DNA of 31,855 bases. Origin: CAZFCK01 sp964517355 (GTDB lineage Bacteria > Desulfobacterota > Desulfovibrionia > Desulfovibrionales > Desulfovibrionaceae). The notes under the pieces were generated by a model. It ran no database searches and was not told the origin of the DNA. It saw nothing but the letters and a program-made list of their open reading frames with translations. Positions 25,614-31,855 of the stretch are shown here, in pieces. The position numbers were made by a program, and so were the translations under genes. Location of the stretch: assembly GCA_964517355.1 (NCBI GenBank), contig CAZFCK010000026.1, positions 1-31,855 of the forward strand. Direction: 5' to 3'. Each line of letters starts with the position of its first letter. Positions within the stretch are counted from its first letter, which is position 1.

Positions 25614-25629
25614 GTGCGCTGTAGCGCAC
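25614..25629. promoter_or_regulatory. GTGCGC/GCGCAC palindrome in the divergent intergenic region
   Basis: GTGCGC-TGTA-GCGCAC is a perfect 6-bp stem in the 482-base region between the divergent assembly and pilin operons, the rest of which is AT-rich. It lies between the two predicted promoters, as expected for a shared operator. A T-rich stretch follows on the plus strand, so a terminator is the alternative. Confidence 0.35.
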
Positions 25630-25699
25630 GTTGTTCTTTATATTCAGATTTCAGCATATTGAATACTCATTACGACTGTTGCCGTATTTTTATTTCCGC

Positions 25700-25731
25700 T
25701 TGGCACTTTTTGTACTGCTCTTCCGTATAAT
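25700..25731 (+). promoter_or_regulatory. Promoter of the ECF sigma / pilin operon
   Basis: A perfect TATAAT lies at 25726-25731. Upstream, TTGGCA (25700-25705) is 20 bases away, long for a sigma-70 promoter. Read as GGCACTT (25702-25708) the spacing to TATAAT is 17, which recalls the GGAAC-type -35 of ECF promoters. Self-activation by the downstream sigma factor is therefore conceivable but unproven. Confidence 0.45.
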
Positions 25732-25759
25732 ATAAAAAATCAACGGAGCTACTGACCTC

Positions 25760-26347
25760 GTGCTGCCACTCGACGAAGAATCCCGCCTTGTGGCTCTTGC
25801 CCAAAAAGGCGATCAAAACGCTTTCGCCTCTCTTGTGGCCGCATATAAAGGTCCTCTCTATAACCTGGCCCTGCGCATGACAGGCGCCCGGGCTGAATCA
25901 GAGGATATTGTGCAGGAAAGTTTTTTACGGGCATACGGAGCACTGCATCGCTTCAACAATAACCGCCGTTTTTACTCTTGGCTTTACACCATCTGTATCA
26001 ACGCGGTTCGCGATTTCTTGCGTACACGGCGCTATCACGCGGCACAGATTGACGCCACCGTACTGAACGCCGTCCCCTGCAACAGACCTATCCCTGAGCA
26101 AACATTCCAGCACGTGGAACAAAGCAATACCCTGCTTGGGGCGGTGGAAACCCTCCCTCCGCCCCTGCGTGAAGTGATCATCCTGCGTTTTTTCCAGGAG
26201 CTGCCTTTTTCCGATGTCGCCGCCATCTGCGGTATTACGGAAAACGCCGCAAAAAAACGAGCTTACACCGCTATAACAAAACTCCATAAAATACTTGACC
26301 ATTCCTTCTCTGTTCACGTTTTCACAGGAGGGGACAACAATGAGTAA
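25760..26347 (+). CDS. ECF-type RNA polymerase sigma factor (RpoE-like)
   Basis: This 195-residue sigma-70 family protein has only regions 2 and 4. Region 2 (about 14-85) reads FASLVAAYKGPLYNLALRMTGARAESEDIVQESFLRAYGAL and RFYSWLYTICINAVRDFLR. Region 4 (about 125-178) reads LPPPLREVIILRFFQELPFSDVAAICGITENAAKKRAYTAITKLHK. The start codon is GTG, with GGAG eleven bases upstream. The gene overlaps the next by eight bases and is the first of an operon that continues into four pilin-like genes, so the fibre genes are probably co-transcribed with their own sigma factor. An ECF factor is not part of the classical Vibrio MSHA locus. Confidence 0.9.
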   Translation: MLPLDEESRLVALAQKGDQNAFASLVAAYKGPLYNLALRMTGARAESEDIVQESFLRAYGALHRFNNNRRFYSWLYTICINAVRDFLRTRRYHAAQIDATVLNAVPCNRPIPEQTFQHVEQSNTLLGAVETLPPPLREVIILRFFQELPFSDVAAICGITENAAKKRAYTAITKLHKILDHSFSVHVFTGGDNNE

Positions 26348-26987
26348 CCTCTCGAAACAAGACCACCTGTTGCTTCAAAAAGCACTTTTCAACGAACTCG
26401 ACGCCGCCGAACAGAAAAAACTCGACGCCCTGCTCGCCCGTTCACCTGAAGCGGACACGTTGCTCAACGGACTGCGCAACACCATCTCACTGGCGGCGAA
26501 GACGCCGCAGGAACCCGCGCCCGGCGCCCTTGAGGAACGCATCCTGGCGTCCTTGCCCAAGACACCGCATAAACTAAAAGATGCCTCGGCGCTTGTCGCG
26601 CGCTGTCCTTACTACTTCTTCATTGCCGGCGCATTGCATGTGCTGCTCGGAACCGCGTTGCAGACCATGCTCTCCCCGCAGCACATTGCGCACGATCTGC
26701 CGCAATGGATCATGCTGCAACCGGATTTCTGCTTTGTAACGGGCTTCTTTTTCATGGTCTGCGGCGGCTTGCTGCGTCTGCACGTCTCCCATGCCGCGCG
26801 TATCGGCCTGACGGGACTGGCCTGCTATGTGGGGCTTGTCGCCATCAACGGCGTCGCCCTGCTCGTCAGCTTCAATTCGTTGCACTTCATCTTCGGCCTG
26901 CTGGCCTTCGTGGGTATGGGCCTGACCATTAGTTTGCTGTTAGGCGCCATGCTGCAACAATACAGCGAGGACGTGCTCCATGGATAA
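26340..26987 (+). CDS. Putative four-helix anti-sigma factor
   Basis: This 215-residue protein has a soluble N-terminal part (1-80; LSKQDHLLLQKALFNELDAAEQKKLDALLARSPEA resembles the helical start of anti-sigma domains, with no zinc HxxxCxxC motif). Four transmembrane helices follow, at about 89-110, 127-146, 158-181 and 184-208. An AGGAGGGG motif precedes the ATG. The eight-base overlap with the ECF sigma gene is typical for sigma/anti-sigma pairs. The role is inferred from gene order and topology. The stop overlaps the next pilin gene by eight bases. Confidence 0.68.
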   Translation: MSNLSKQDHLLLQKALFNELDAAEQKKLDALLARSPEADTLLNGLRNTISLAAKTPQEPAPGALEERILASLPKTPHKLKDASALVARCPYYFFIAGALHVLLGTALQTMLSPQHIAHDLPQWIMLQPDFCFVTGFFFMVCGGLLRLHVSHAARIGLTGLACYVGLVAINGVALLVSFNSLHFIFGLLAFVGMGLTISLLLGAMLQQYSEDVLHG

Positions 26988-27474
26988 ACGTATCTGCCGC
27001 CACCCGCGCCCTGAAGGGTTCTCCATGTTGGAGTTCATCGCCGTGCTTGCGATTTTGGGATTGTTCGCGGTTTTCGCGTTCTCCTCGGTAAACCTCGCCC
27101 CATACGATGTTTCCAGCGAGACCGCGAAACTCAAGGCCAGCCTGCGCTACGCGCAATCGCTGGCCTTTGCCCAAGCCTACCTCCCCACAGGCAGCGACCA
27201 ATGCACATGGGGGCTGAACATCACATCCACCTCGTACAACCTGGTCCGCAACGGCAGCACGCAGACGCTTGTCAAACTCCCGGGTCAAAGCTCCGCCTCA
27301 TATTCGCTGCCCAGCGGCGTATCCATCACCCCGGCCCAGATTTATTTCAATTTCCGCGGCATGCCCGCAAGCAGCACGGGCGCCGCCTCCGGCAGCGACA
27401 GCACGCTCACGGTCAGCGATTCCTCTGAAAGCGCAATGATCACGGTCAGACAACAGACGGGGTTCATACCATGA
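26980..27474 (+). CDS. Prepilin-like protein, GspH/MshC position
   Basis: This 164-residue type IV prepilin has a prepilin peptidase site after a basic leader: PEG then FSMLEFIAVLAILGLF, with Glu at mature position 5. A hydrophobic helix follows and then a beta-rich domain containing two segments typical of minor pilins: LKASLRYAQSLAFAQAYLPTG and YFNFRGMPASSTGAASG. The RYAQSLA...F motif is shared with GspH/FimT/MshC. The start overlaps the anti-sigma gene by eight bases, and the stop overlaps the next pilin gene (ATGA). Confidence 0.86.
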   Translation: MDKRICRHPRPEGFSMLEFIAVLAILGLFAVFAFSSVNLAPYDVSSETAKLKASLRYAQSLAFAQAYLPTGSDQCTWGLNITSTSYNLVRNGSTQTLVKLPGQSSASYSLPSGVSITPAQIYFNFRGMPASSTGAASGSDSTLTVSDSSESAMITVRQQTGFIP

Positions 27475-28004
27475 TTACCATGCATACCCACAGAAACGGC
27501 TTCACCATCGTCGAACTCATCCTCACCCTGACCCTTGTGGGCGTTGTGGGCATGATGCTGGCGCCTTACTACCAATCCGGCGTTACAAACAGCCCCGTGT
27601 TCGTCAATCGCGTCAAAGCGAGCGCGGAACTGCAATACACCATGGAAAATCTCATCCAGTGGCTGAACAAAAGGGCGAAAGACAACTATGCCGCAGCAGT
27701 CCTCGACGCAGACGACACACTTGACTTCGCCAAAGCCGGGGCAACGGACCTCACGGCGCTCAAGCAGCAAATCGATACAAACCTTTCCGCGTACACGCCT
27801 TCCGGCTACAGCGTCACCGTGGTCGCCAACAGCCTCGTCAACCTCTATACCTATGCGACGCCCTCGCTCAGCTCCATGTATGAGCAGGACGTGGCCGGCA
27901 ATCAAAAGCAATACCTGCTCGTCACCCTGCGCGGCGACAACGGGGGCACCATCACCTACATTTTTGCGGAAGGGTATAATTACCCCTTGTTCGCTTCAAG
28001 TTGA
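27471..28004 (+). CDS. Prepilin-like protein, GspI/MshD position
   Basis: This 177-residue prepilin has the leader HTHRNG and mature start FTIVELILTLTLVGVVGMML, with Glu5. The domain continues NRVKASAELQYTMENLIQWLNKRAKD and ends LLVTLRGDNGGTITYIFAEGYN. ATG 27471 overlaps the upstream stop; ATG 27480 is an alternative just before the leader. By position and shape it matches MshD/GspI-type minor pilins. Confidence 0.85.
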   Translation: MITMHTHRNGFTIVELILTLTLVGVVGMMLAPYYQSGVTNSPVFVNRVKASAELQYTMENLIQWLNKRAKDNYAAAVLDADDTLDFAKAGATDLTALKQQIDTNLSAYTPSGYSVTVVANSLVNLYTYATPSLSSMYEQDVAGNQKQYLLVTLRGDNGGTITYIFAEGYNYPLFASS

Positions 28005-28035
28005 CTATGGTTTTCGATGAAGCGGAGGACACAAC

Positions 28036-28581
28036 ATGCATGCACAAAAAGGTTTTTCTCTGGTTGAATTGATCGCGGTGCTCGTGATTCTGGGCATTGT
28101 GGGCGCGGCCGGAACCCTGGGCTTCGCGGACGCGGTGCGCGGTTTCATCTTCGGCGAGGACAACATGGCCCTGGCCCAAAAGGCCCAGATGACCCTGAAT
28201 CGCATTTCCATTGAACTCGCCCATCTGGCCTATAATCCCGTTCCGTCCCATGTGGATTACAACAGCAGCTATCCCGTGGGCTTCCAGGTCACGGCTTCCA
28301 GCGGCTCCAGCATCACGTTCAATGCCGACTACGGACAAAGCAGAGGTACGTCCAGCAACCTCACCATCAATTACGGGAGCAACCAAATCACCATTGGGGG
28401 GCATGTGCTCTGCGACGGAGTGAGGGCCTTCTCCCTTTCCTATCTTGATGAAAACGGCGCCGCCGCCACAAGCTTCAGCCCCCTGAACACACGGATCGTC
28501 GCCATCTCCCTGACCCTCGCGGACGCAACAGGCGGTACGCAGGTTTTCACCACCCGTATCATGCCGAAATTCCCTATCTGA
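28036..28581 (+). CDS. Prepilin-like protein, GspJ/MshO position
   Basis: This 181-residue prepilin has the short leader MHAQKG and mature start FSLVELIAVLVILGIVGAAG, with Glu5. A minor-pilin body follows (KAQMTLNRISIELAHLAYNPV, DGVRAFSLSYLDENG, RIVAISLTLADATGGTQVFTTRIMP). That alternation of a helix with a late strand-rich region is typical of GspJ/MshO pilins. GGAGGA upstream supports ATG 28036. It is third in the C-D-O-P pilin order. Confidence 0.87.
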   Translation: MHAQKGFSLVELIAVLVILGIVGAAGTLGFADAVRGFIFGEDNMALAQKAQMTLNRISIELAHLAYNPVPSHVDYNSSYPVGFQVTASSGSSITFNADYGQSRGTSSNLTINYGSNQITIGGHVLCDGVRAFSLSYLDENGAAATSFSPLNTRIVAISLTLADATGGTQVFTTRIMPKFPI

Positions 28582-28592
28582 GGAGGACCATT

Positions 28593-30311
28593 ATGCGCCC
28601 CCAGCATGCACTCACGCCCCGCACGGCCTCGCACCAGGCAGGCTTTTCCATGATCTACGCCATCGTGGCCCTTGTCGCGCTTTCCACCCTGGCGGCCGCC
28701 ATGGCCTCCCTGACCCAGACCGGCGCGGAGGTGGAAAGCAGCATGAACGCGATCGCCAGGGCGCGCTACATGGCTCTGGCCGGATTCAACTATGTCCGCC
28801 AGTTCCGGGAGGACTACGTGGACCTCCAGGGAACGAAATTCTCCTTCGGCGCGGCGGGCGAATTCGAAATCACGCACGTGCAGAAATATGTCAAAAGCGG
28901 CAACGACATCCTCGCGCGCGTGGTGGGGCGCGTGAACGCGGGAACCCCGTACGAGTCGAATTACGTCGTGTACAGAACCTTTGACTCCGAAGACCCCATG
29001 GCCATCACCTTCCGTAGTGATTTCCCGAACTTTAAAACCCAAACCTCGGACCCCAGCAAAAGCCCGGTCACAAAGAACCCCGACAAGACCTTCACCATCG
29101 GCAGCGACGAAAACTACGCCTTCGGCTCCATGTACTACACCGGCGACAAGGAAATGAACTGGGGCGCCAACGTCTGCAACTTCTCCGACCCTTCCAAACC
29201 CGTGGGCTGCGATTTCAAACAGGGCTTCAGGTTGTTCTTTGTAAGCGAATACCTGAAAAACGTCGCGGACGGCATCGTGTTCACCATGTTCGGCACCAAC
29301 AGCACCGCCGGGCTCAACAAGTATTACAGCACCCCTCAGACCGTATATTACAAAAGCGGTTCGCCGGTACAAGCATTCACCTCCGTGGGGGGCGATTCCG
29401 CACTGGGCGAAATGATAGGCTACGCTGGAGACGGCCGCTTCTATGCCGGGTCCAACGGCACATACAGCAGCAGTCTCATAGGCTGGCTCGATCCCGAACA
29501 AAACGGCATCCAGCCGCCCAAGATCGGTATCGAATTCGACAACTACCCAAACACCGGCACCGGCAGCATTTGCAGCACCAACACAAGCTACTGGGGCAAC
29601 GCCCCCTCCACCAGCCAGCGCAAAGACTCCAGTGGAGACCATATCGCCTATGTATTCTGGGGCAACAAGGGCTCTTGGACGGACGAGTGCGCCATGTACA
29701 ACGCCTACAGTTATTCCACGCAAACAAAATACAGCGACGGCACCCACTACGCCAACGATGCCGGGATCAGCACCTACGACGACAACCGGCATGGAGACGG
29801 CGACAACGTTTCCAACAGTTCCACAACCGGTTACTGGAAAAGCACCTTCGACTGGAAAGACAACCCCTTCGCCTTCCGGGCGGAGATACAGCGCAGCACC
29901 GTGCCCAACGCCTCCGGCCTGTATGAATACACCATCACCTCATGGATCAGGCGATGCACGTACAGAGACGCCGCGGGGCACCCCTGCATCGAGTATTTCG
30001 ACATCGGTTCCCCGGATACGGATAAAAATAAAATCTACTTCTCCGACACCAGCCGGTTTCTGTGCCACAGCGGGAGCGGTTTCGCCACAGGTAAATGCAG
30101 CAACTACAATACCCCCATCCTCCAGCAAACCGTGCAGCTCACCGCTACGGAGCACGACAACTTCACGAAAATGATCTTCGGCTTTACCGAGGCCACGGGG
30201 GGCGCAACACAAGTCGCGACCTACTCGGAATTCATCCTCCAGTTCATCAAACCCAACGATTACGATGTCTCGGGCGACAAACGCCGGGTCATAAACTACA
30301 CCGTCAACTAA
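28593..30311 (+). CDS. Large MshP-like pilin carrying an L-type-lectin-like domain
   Basis: The 572-residue protein begins with a prepilin leader and helix (cleavage after HQAG, mature start FSMIYAIVALVALSTLAAAM) but has Tyr instead of Glu at mature position 5, as in MshP/GspK-type tip pilins. TQTGAEVESSMNAIARARYMALAGFNYV also follows MshP. Residues of about 125-560 look like a legume/L-type lectin beta-sandwich: ADGIVF (225-230), GGDSALGEMIGYAG (about 269-282), IGIEFDNYPN (311-320) and HIAYVFWGN (350-358). Several cysteine pairs and many Gly/Ser/Asn residues suit an exposed adhesin. GAGGAGG precedes the ATG. In Vibrio the lectin-like MshQ is a separate gene after mshP; here the two parts are joined. 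Sugar binding is inferred. Confidence 0.8.
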   Translation: MRPQHALTPRTASHQAGFSMIYAIVALVALSTLAAAMASLTQTGAEVESSMNAIARARYMALAGFNYVRQFREDYVDLQGTKFSFGAAGEFEITHVQKYVKSGNDILARVVGRVNAGTPYESNYVVYRTFDSEDPMAITFRSDFPNFKTQTSDPSKSPVTKNPDKTFTIGSDENYAFGSMYYTGDKEMNWGANVCNFSDPSKPVGCDFKQGFRLFFVSEYLKNVADGIVFTMFGTNSTAGLNKYYSTPQTVYYKSGSPVQAFTSVGGDSALGEMIGYAGDGRFYAGSNGTYSSSLIGWLDPEQNGIQPPKIGIEFDNYPNTGTGSICSTNTSYWGNAPSTSQRKDSSGDHIAYVFWGNKGSWTDECAMYNAYSYSTQTKYSDGTHYANDAGISTYDDNRHGDGDNVSNSSTTGYWKSTFDWKDNPFAFRAEIQRSTVPNASGLYEYTITSWIRRCTYRDAAGHPCIEYFDIGSPDTDKNKIYFSDTSRFLCHSGSGFATGKCSNYNTPILQQTVQLTATEHDNFTKMIFGFTEATGGATQVATYSEFILQFIKPNDYDVSGDKRRVINYTVN

Positions 30312-30327
30312 TGAAAGGACGCCAGCC

Positions 30328-30600
30328 ATGCAACGCACCCGCTCCATATTTGCCGCAGCATGCACCATAACGCTGCTCGTGATCGTGACGCTCATCATCA
30401 CTCTGGGGCAGCGCTTAGGGTGGTGCCAGGAAAACGAACTCTTCTATGCAGAAAAAAACTGCCTGGATTCCGGCCTTGCTCCGGAATATTGCAAGCGCTT
30501 GGCCCAGGAAAATCTTTCCGAAAGCGCAACAACAAATCTCCCGGCCGGTGAGCTGAAAAAAAAGGAACCCCGATCGAAACTGCAAGTGCACGATCAATAA
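30328..30600 (+). CDS. Small exported or membrane-anchored Cys protein
   Basis: This 90-residue protein has one hydrophobic segment (about 7-27, IFAAACTITLLVIVTLIITL) and a polar outer part with three cysteines (C33, C45, C55) and a basic tail. AAAGGA lies about 10 bases before the ATG, and the gene starts 16 bases after the lectin-pilin stop, so it is the last gene of the pilin operon. I do not recognise a family. It may be an accessory or chaperone for the tip pilin, by position only. Confidence 0.7.
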   Translation: MQRTRSIFAAACTITLLVIVTLIITLGQRLGWCQENELFYAEKNCLDSGLAPEYCKRLAQENLSESATTNLPAGELKKKEPRSKLQVHDQ

Positions 30601-30616
30601 TCCACATTCCCATCCC

Positions 30617-30686
30617 CTCTCCGGGGGAAAACCTCGAGCCCTATTGCTTACCCATCAAGGGGGCGTCACGGTTTCTCCCCGGGGAG
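30617..30686 (+). terminator. Long imperfect inverted repeat ending the pilin operon
   Basis: The 17-base arms 30617-30633 (CTCTCCGGGGGAAAACC) and 30670-30686 (GGTTTCTCCCCGGGGAG) pair with three mismatches or wobbles across a 36-base loop. It lies just after the last pilin-operon gene. No T-run follows, so it may be a structured 3' end rather than a classic terminator. Confidence 0.35.
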
Positions 30687-30766
30687 TCCTCAATGCTGAC
30701 ACATATTCGATAATCGCAGATTGTTCCTTCAGCGGGCCGCCGGCGCAAAAAAATCGCCGCGATTGC

Positions 30767-30795
30767 TTGACAGGAGGATTGCTTGTTTATAAAGT
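30767..30795 (+). promoter_or_regulatory. Promoter of the S24 repressor gene
   Basis: A consensus TTGACA at 30767-30772, then 17 bases to TAAAGT (30790-30795). The overlapping TATAAA at 30788-30793 would give 15. It lies about 20-50 bases before the GTG start. Upstream, CGGCG/CGCCG at about 30740-30758 forms a small hairpin with an A-rich loop. Confidence 0.6.
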
Positions 30796-30816
30796 GCAAC
30801 AAAAGGAATAATAAAA

Positions 30817-31470
30817 GTGAACAACATACCATTTCAGGCCTTTTTCATCCGGGTCGCTCAAGCCTTGGGCGTCAAAACCCAACAGGAACTCGCGCAGATC
30901 CTGGGAGTCAACCGTTCTGCCGTTACCCAGGCGAAACAGCGCGATTCCGTGCCGGACAAGTGGCTGCACAAGCTCTCCCTGGAATACGGATTGCTTCCAC
31001 AATGGCTGGCCACCGGCAAGGGGCCCGCTTCGGCCGGAGAGCATAAGGCTCCGCAATCCGATTACATCGAGGTTCCCAAAGTCTGCGCCAGATTATGCGC
31101 GGGGGGCGGTTCTTTCGAAGTGGACGGGCACGTGGAGGAATATTACGCCTTCAACCGCCCCTGGCTGCAACGCAAGGGCTCTCCCGAGGCCATGGTTCTC
31201 ATGGACGTGTTCGGCAACAGTATGGAACCTGAGATCAAAGAGGGAGACACCGTCCTTGTGGACCAGCGGCAGCAGGCCGTCATCGCCGGGGGCGTCTACG
31301 CCGTGGGCGTCGAGGATACCGTGATGGTCAAACGCATCGAAAAGCTGCCCAACGCCCTGGTGCTGCGTAGCGACAACACCGACTACGCTCCTGTGATTCT
31401 CCAGGGCGACGAGCTGCAAAATGTGCGCGTTATCGGCAAGGTCGTTTGGCTGTGCCGCGAATTCAGATAA
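30817..31470 (+). CDS. Phage CI-like transcriptional repressor with S24 peptidase domain
   Basis: This 217-residue protein has an N-terminal CI-type helix-turn-helix (TQQELAQILGVNRSAVTQAKQRDSVPDKWLHKLSLEYGLLPQWLATG, about 21-68) and a C-terminal LexA/CI S24 domain. The catalytic serine is in FGNSMEPEI (about S140) and the lysine in MVKRIEKL (about K169), so self-cleavage is possible. The start is GTG with AAGGAA about eight bases upstream. Proteins of this form are frequent in Desulfovibrio. No phage genes surround it, so its targets are unknown; the neighbouring pilin operon or the gene downstream are candidates. Confidence 0.88.
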   Translation: MNNIPFQAFFIRVAQALGVKTQQELAQILGVNRSAVTQAKQRDSVPDKWLHKLSLEYGLLPQWLATGKGPASAGEHKAPQSDYIEVPKVCARLCAGGGSFEVDGHVEEYYAFNRPWLQRKGSPEAMVLMDVFGNSMEPEIKEGDTVLVDQRQQAVIAGGVYAVGVEDTVMVKRIEKLPNALVLRSDNTDYAPVILQGDELQNVRVIGKVVWLCREFR

Positions 31471-31483
31471 TTTTTTTTGTACG

Positions 31484-31507
31484 TTATGTTAATAAATAGC
31501 AACATAA
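31484..31507. promoter_or_regulatory. TTATGTT/AACATAA inverted repeat
   Basis: A perfect 7-bp inverted repeat with a 10-base spacer, in the AT-rich gap between the repressor and the zinc-ribbon gene. It is a candidate operator for the small downstream gene or for the repressor itself. Confidence 0.3.
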
Positions 31508-31539
31508 AATTACATTACATAAACAATGAGGATACAACC

Positions 31540-31704
31540 ATGCAAGAACGCTTTTGTGATTGCGGCGCCCGGATTCTGGTCCAATTCATGTTTCACGGCA
31601 CACGTTGGGAAACCATTTTTTGGGGAAAAAGCCAGTTCAACGGAAACAGGTTGTATATCTGCCCCTCGTGCGGCCAGTTTCTCAATATCGACTTCTTGCA
31701 TTGA
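31540..31704 (+). CDS. 54-residue zinc-ribbon protein
   Basis: A small protein with two cysteine pairs, C6-D-C8 near the N-terminus and CPSCGQF near the C-terminus, spaced as in a zinc ribbon. The middle is aromatic (FMFHGTRWETIFWGKSQFNG). A GAGGA motif lies just before the ATG at 31540; an upstream in-frame ATG at 31477 has no ribosome site. I do not recognise a named family. It may be co-regulated with the S24 repressor. Confidence 0.6.
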   Translation: MQERFCDCGARILVQFMFHGTRWETIFWGKSQFNGNRLYICPSCGQFLNIDFLH

Positions 31705-31732
31705 GGGGTGGGCCGGCCAGGAATGCCTAGTA

Positions 31733-31768
31733 CGGCGGCTTAAGAACCTTTTGAAAAAGGTTCTTAAG
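31733..31768. repeat. CGGCGG-TTAAGAACC hairpin repeat, perfect copy
   Basis: After CGGCGG, a perfect 14-bp stem: CTTAAGAACCTTTT (31739-31752), loop GA, AAAAGGTTCTTAAG (31755-31768). It is shared with the degenerate copy at 14867-14898. It follows the zinc-ribbon gene by 28 bases and may serve as a bidirectional terminator. Confidence 0.7.
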
Positions 31769-31798
31769 GAAACGCTGATTAATTCACTGGATATGCGA

Positions 31799-31828
31799 GA
31801 GGGAAACCCTTTGAAAAGGGTTCTCCCC
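31799..31828. repeat. Second terminator-like hairpin with the same design
   Basis: AACCCTTT (31805-31812), loop GA, AAAGGGTT (31815-31822), flanked by purine- and pyrimidine-rich arms (GAGGGA and TCCCCC) that extend the stem imperfectly. It has the same CCTTT-GA-AAAGG core as the hairpin 40 bases upstream. Confidence 0.5.
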
Positions 31829-31855
31829 CTCGCGCTCCCCCTTCCTAAACTTTGT

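Noticed and set aside
25695..25717. TGGCAC...TGC resembling a sigma-54 -24/-12 site before the ECF sigma gene
   Set aside because: The GG and GC dinucleotides are 13 bases apart instead of 10, and a perfect TATAAT lies just downstream.
28440..29792. Long minus-strand open frame (450 codons) opposite the lectin-like pilin
   Set aside because: Val/Gly/Ala/His-rich composition typical of an antisense shadow; the plus-strand gene has a prepilin leader, a ribosome site and a coherent domain pattern.
1..31855. CRISPR arrays, rRNA genes, insertion sequences or prophage modules
   Set aside because: I saw no regularly spaced direct repeats, no rRNA segments, and no transposase, integrase or phage structural genes; the CI-like repressor stands alone.

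Overview
The window looks like a chromosomal piece of a Desulfovibrionaceae bacterium (Desulfovibrio/Bilophila-like Desulfobacterota). Three things point there. CcmE carries the CxxxY haem-attachment motif described for Desulfovibrio instead of HxxxY. The run hslV-ispE-tRNA-Gln-prs-rplY-pth-carD-rho reads as a conserved Desulfovibrio-type housekeeping block. There is also a phage-CI-like S24 repressor of the kind common in that family. This is a judgement from protein sequence features, without database searches.

Layout. 95-3123 (minus): a fused SucC-SucD-type acyl-CoA ligase and a LUD-domain protein. 3275-7298 (plus): a small membrane protein followed by a complex inverted-repeat element, a CNNM/CBS membrane protein, ccmE, a PPC-domain protein overlapping a macro-domain protein, and hslV. 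7295-13007 (plus): ispE, tRNA-Gln(UUG), prs, rplY, pth, a carD-family gene and rho with a clear terminator. The carD-rho gap is AT-rich and seems to hold a decayed RelE/HigB-like toxin gene on the minus strand.

13433-30600 is the accessory core: an MSHA-like type IV pilus or pseudopilus locus. The minus-strand assembly genes follow the Vibrio MSHA order: a PilM-PilN fusion (MshI-like), PilO-like (MshJ), PilP-like (MshK position), secretin (MshL), ExeA-type ATPase (MshM), a strong terminator, then the assembly ATPase (MshE) and platform protein (MshG). Next to it is a membrane-anchored sigma-54 activator. A divergent plus-strand operon encodes an ECF sigma factor, a four-helix membrane protein that is probably its anti-sigma factor, three pilins in MshC-D-O order, and a large MshP-like pilin whose body looks like an L-type lectin. 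A small Cys-containing exported or anchored protein comes last. No obvious major pilin, prepilin peptidase or retraction ATPase lies in the window. The arrangement suggests that a surface or envelope signal, through the ECF/anti-sigma pair, controls production of a lectin-tipped adhesive fibre.

30767-31704 (plus): an S24-family repressor with its own promoter and a 54-residue zinc-ribbon protein. The window ends in two consecutive hairpins of a terminator-like repeat family that also occurs in the pilus locus.
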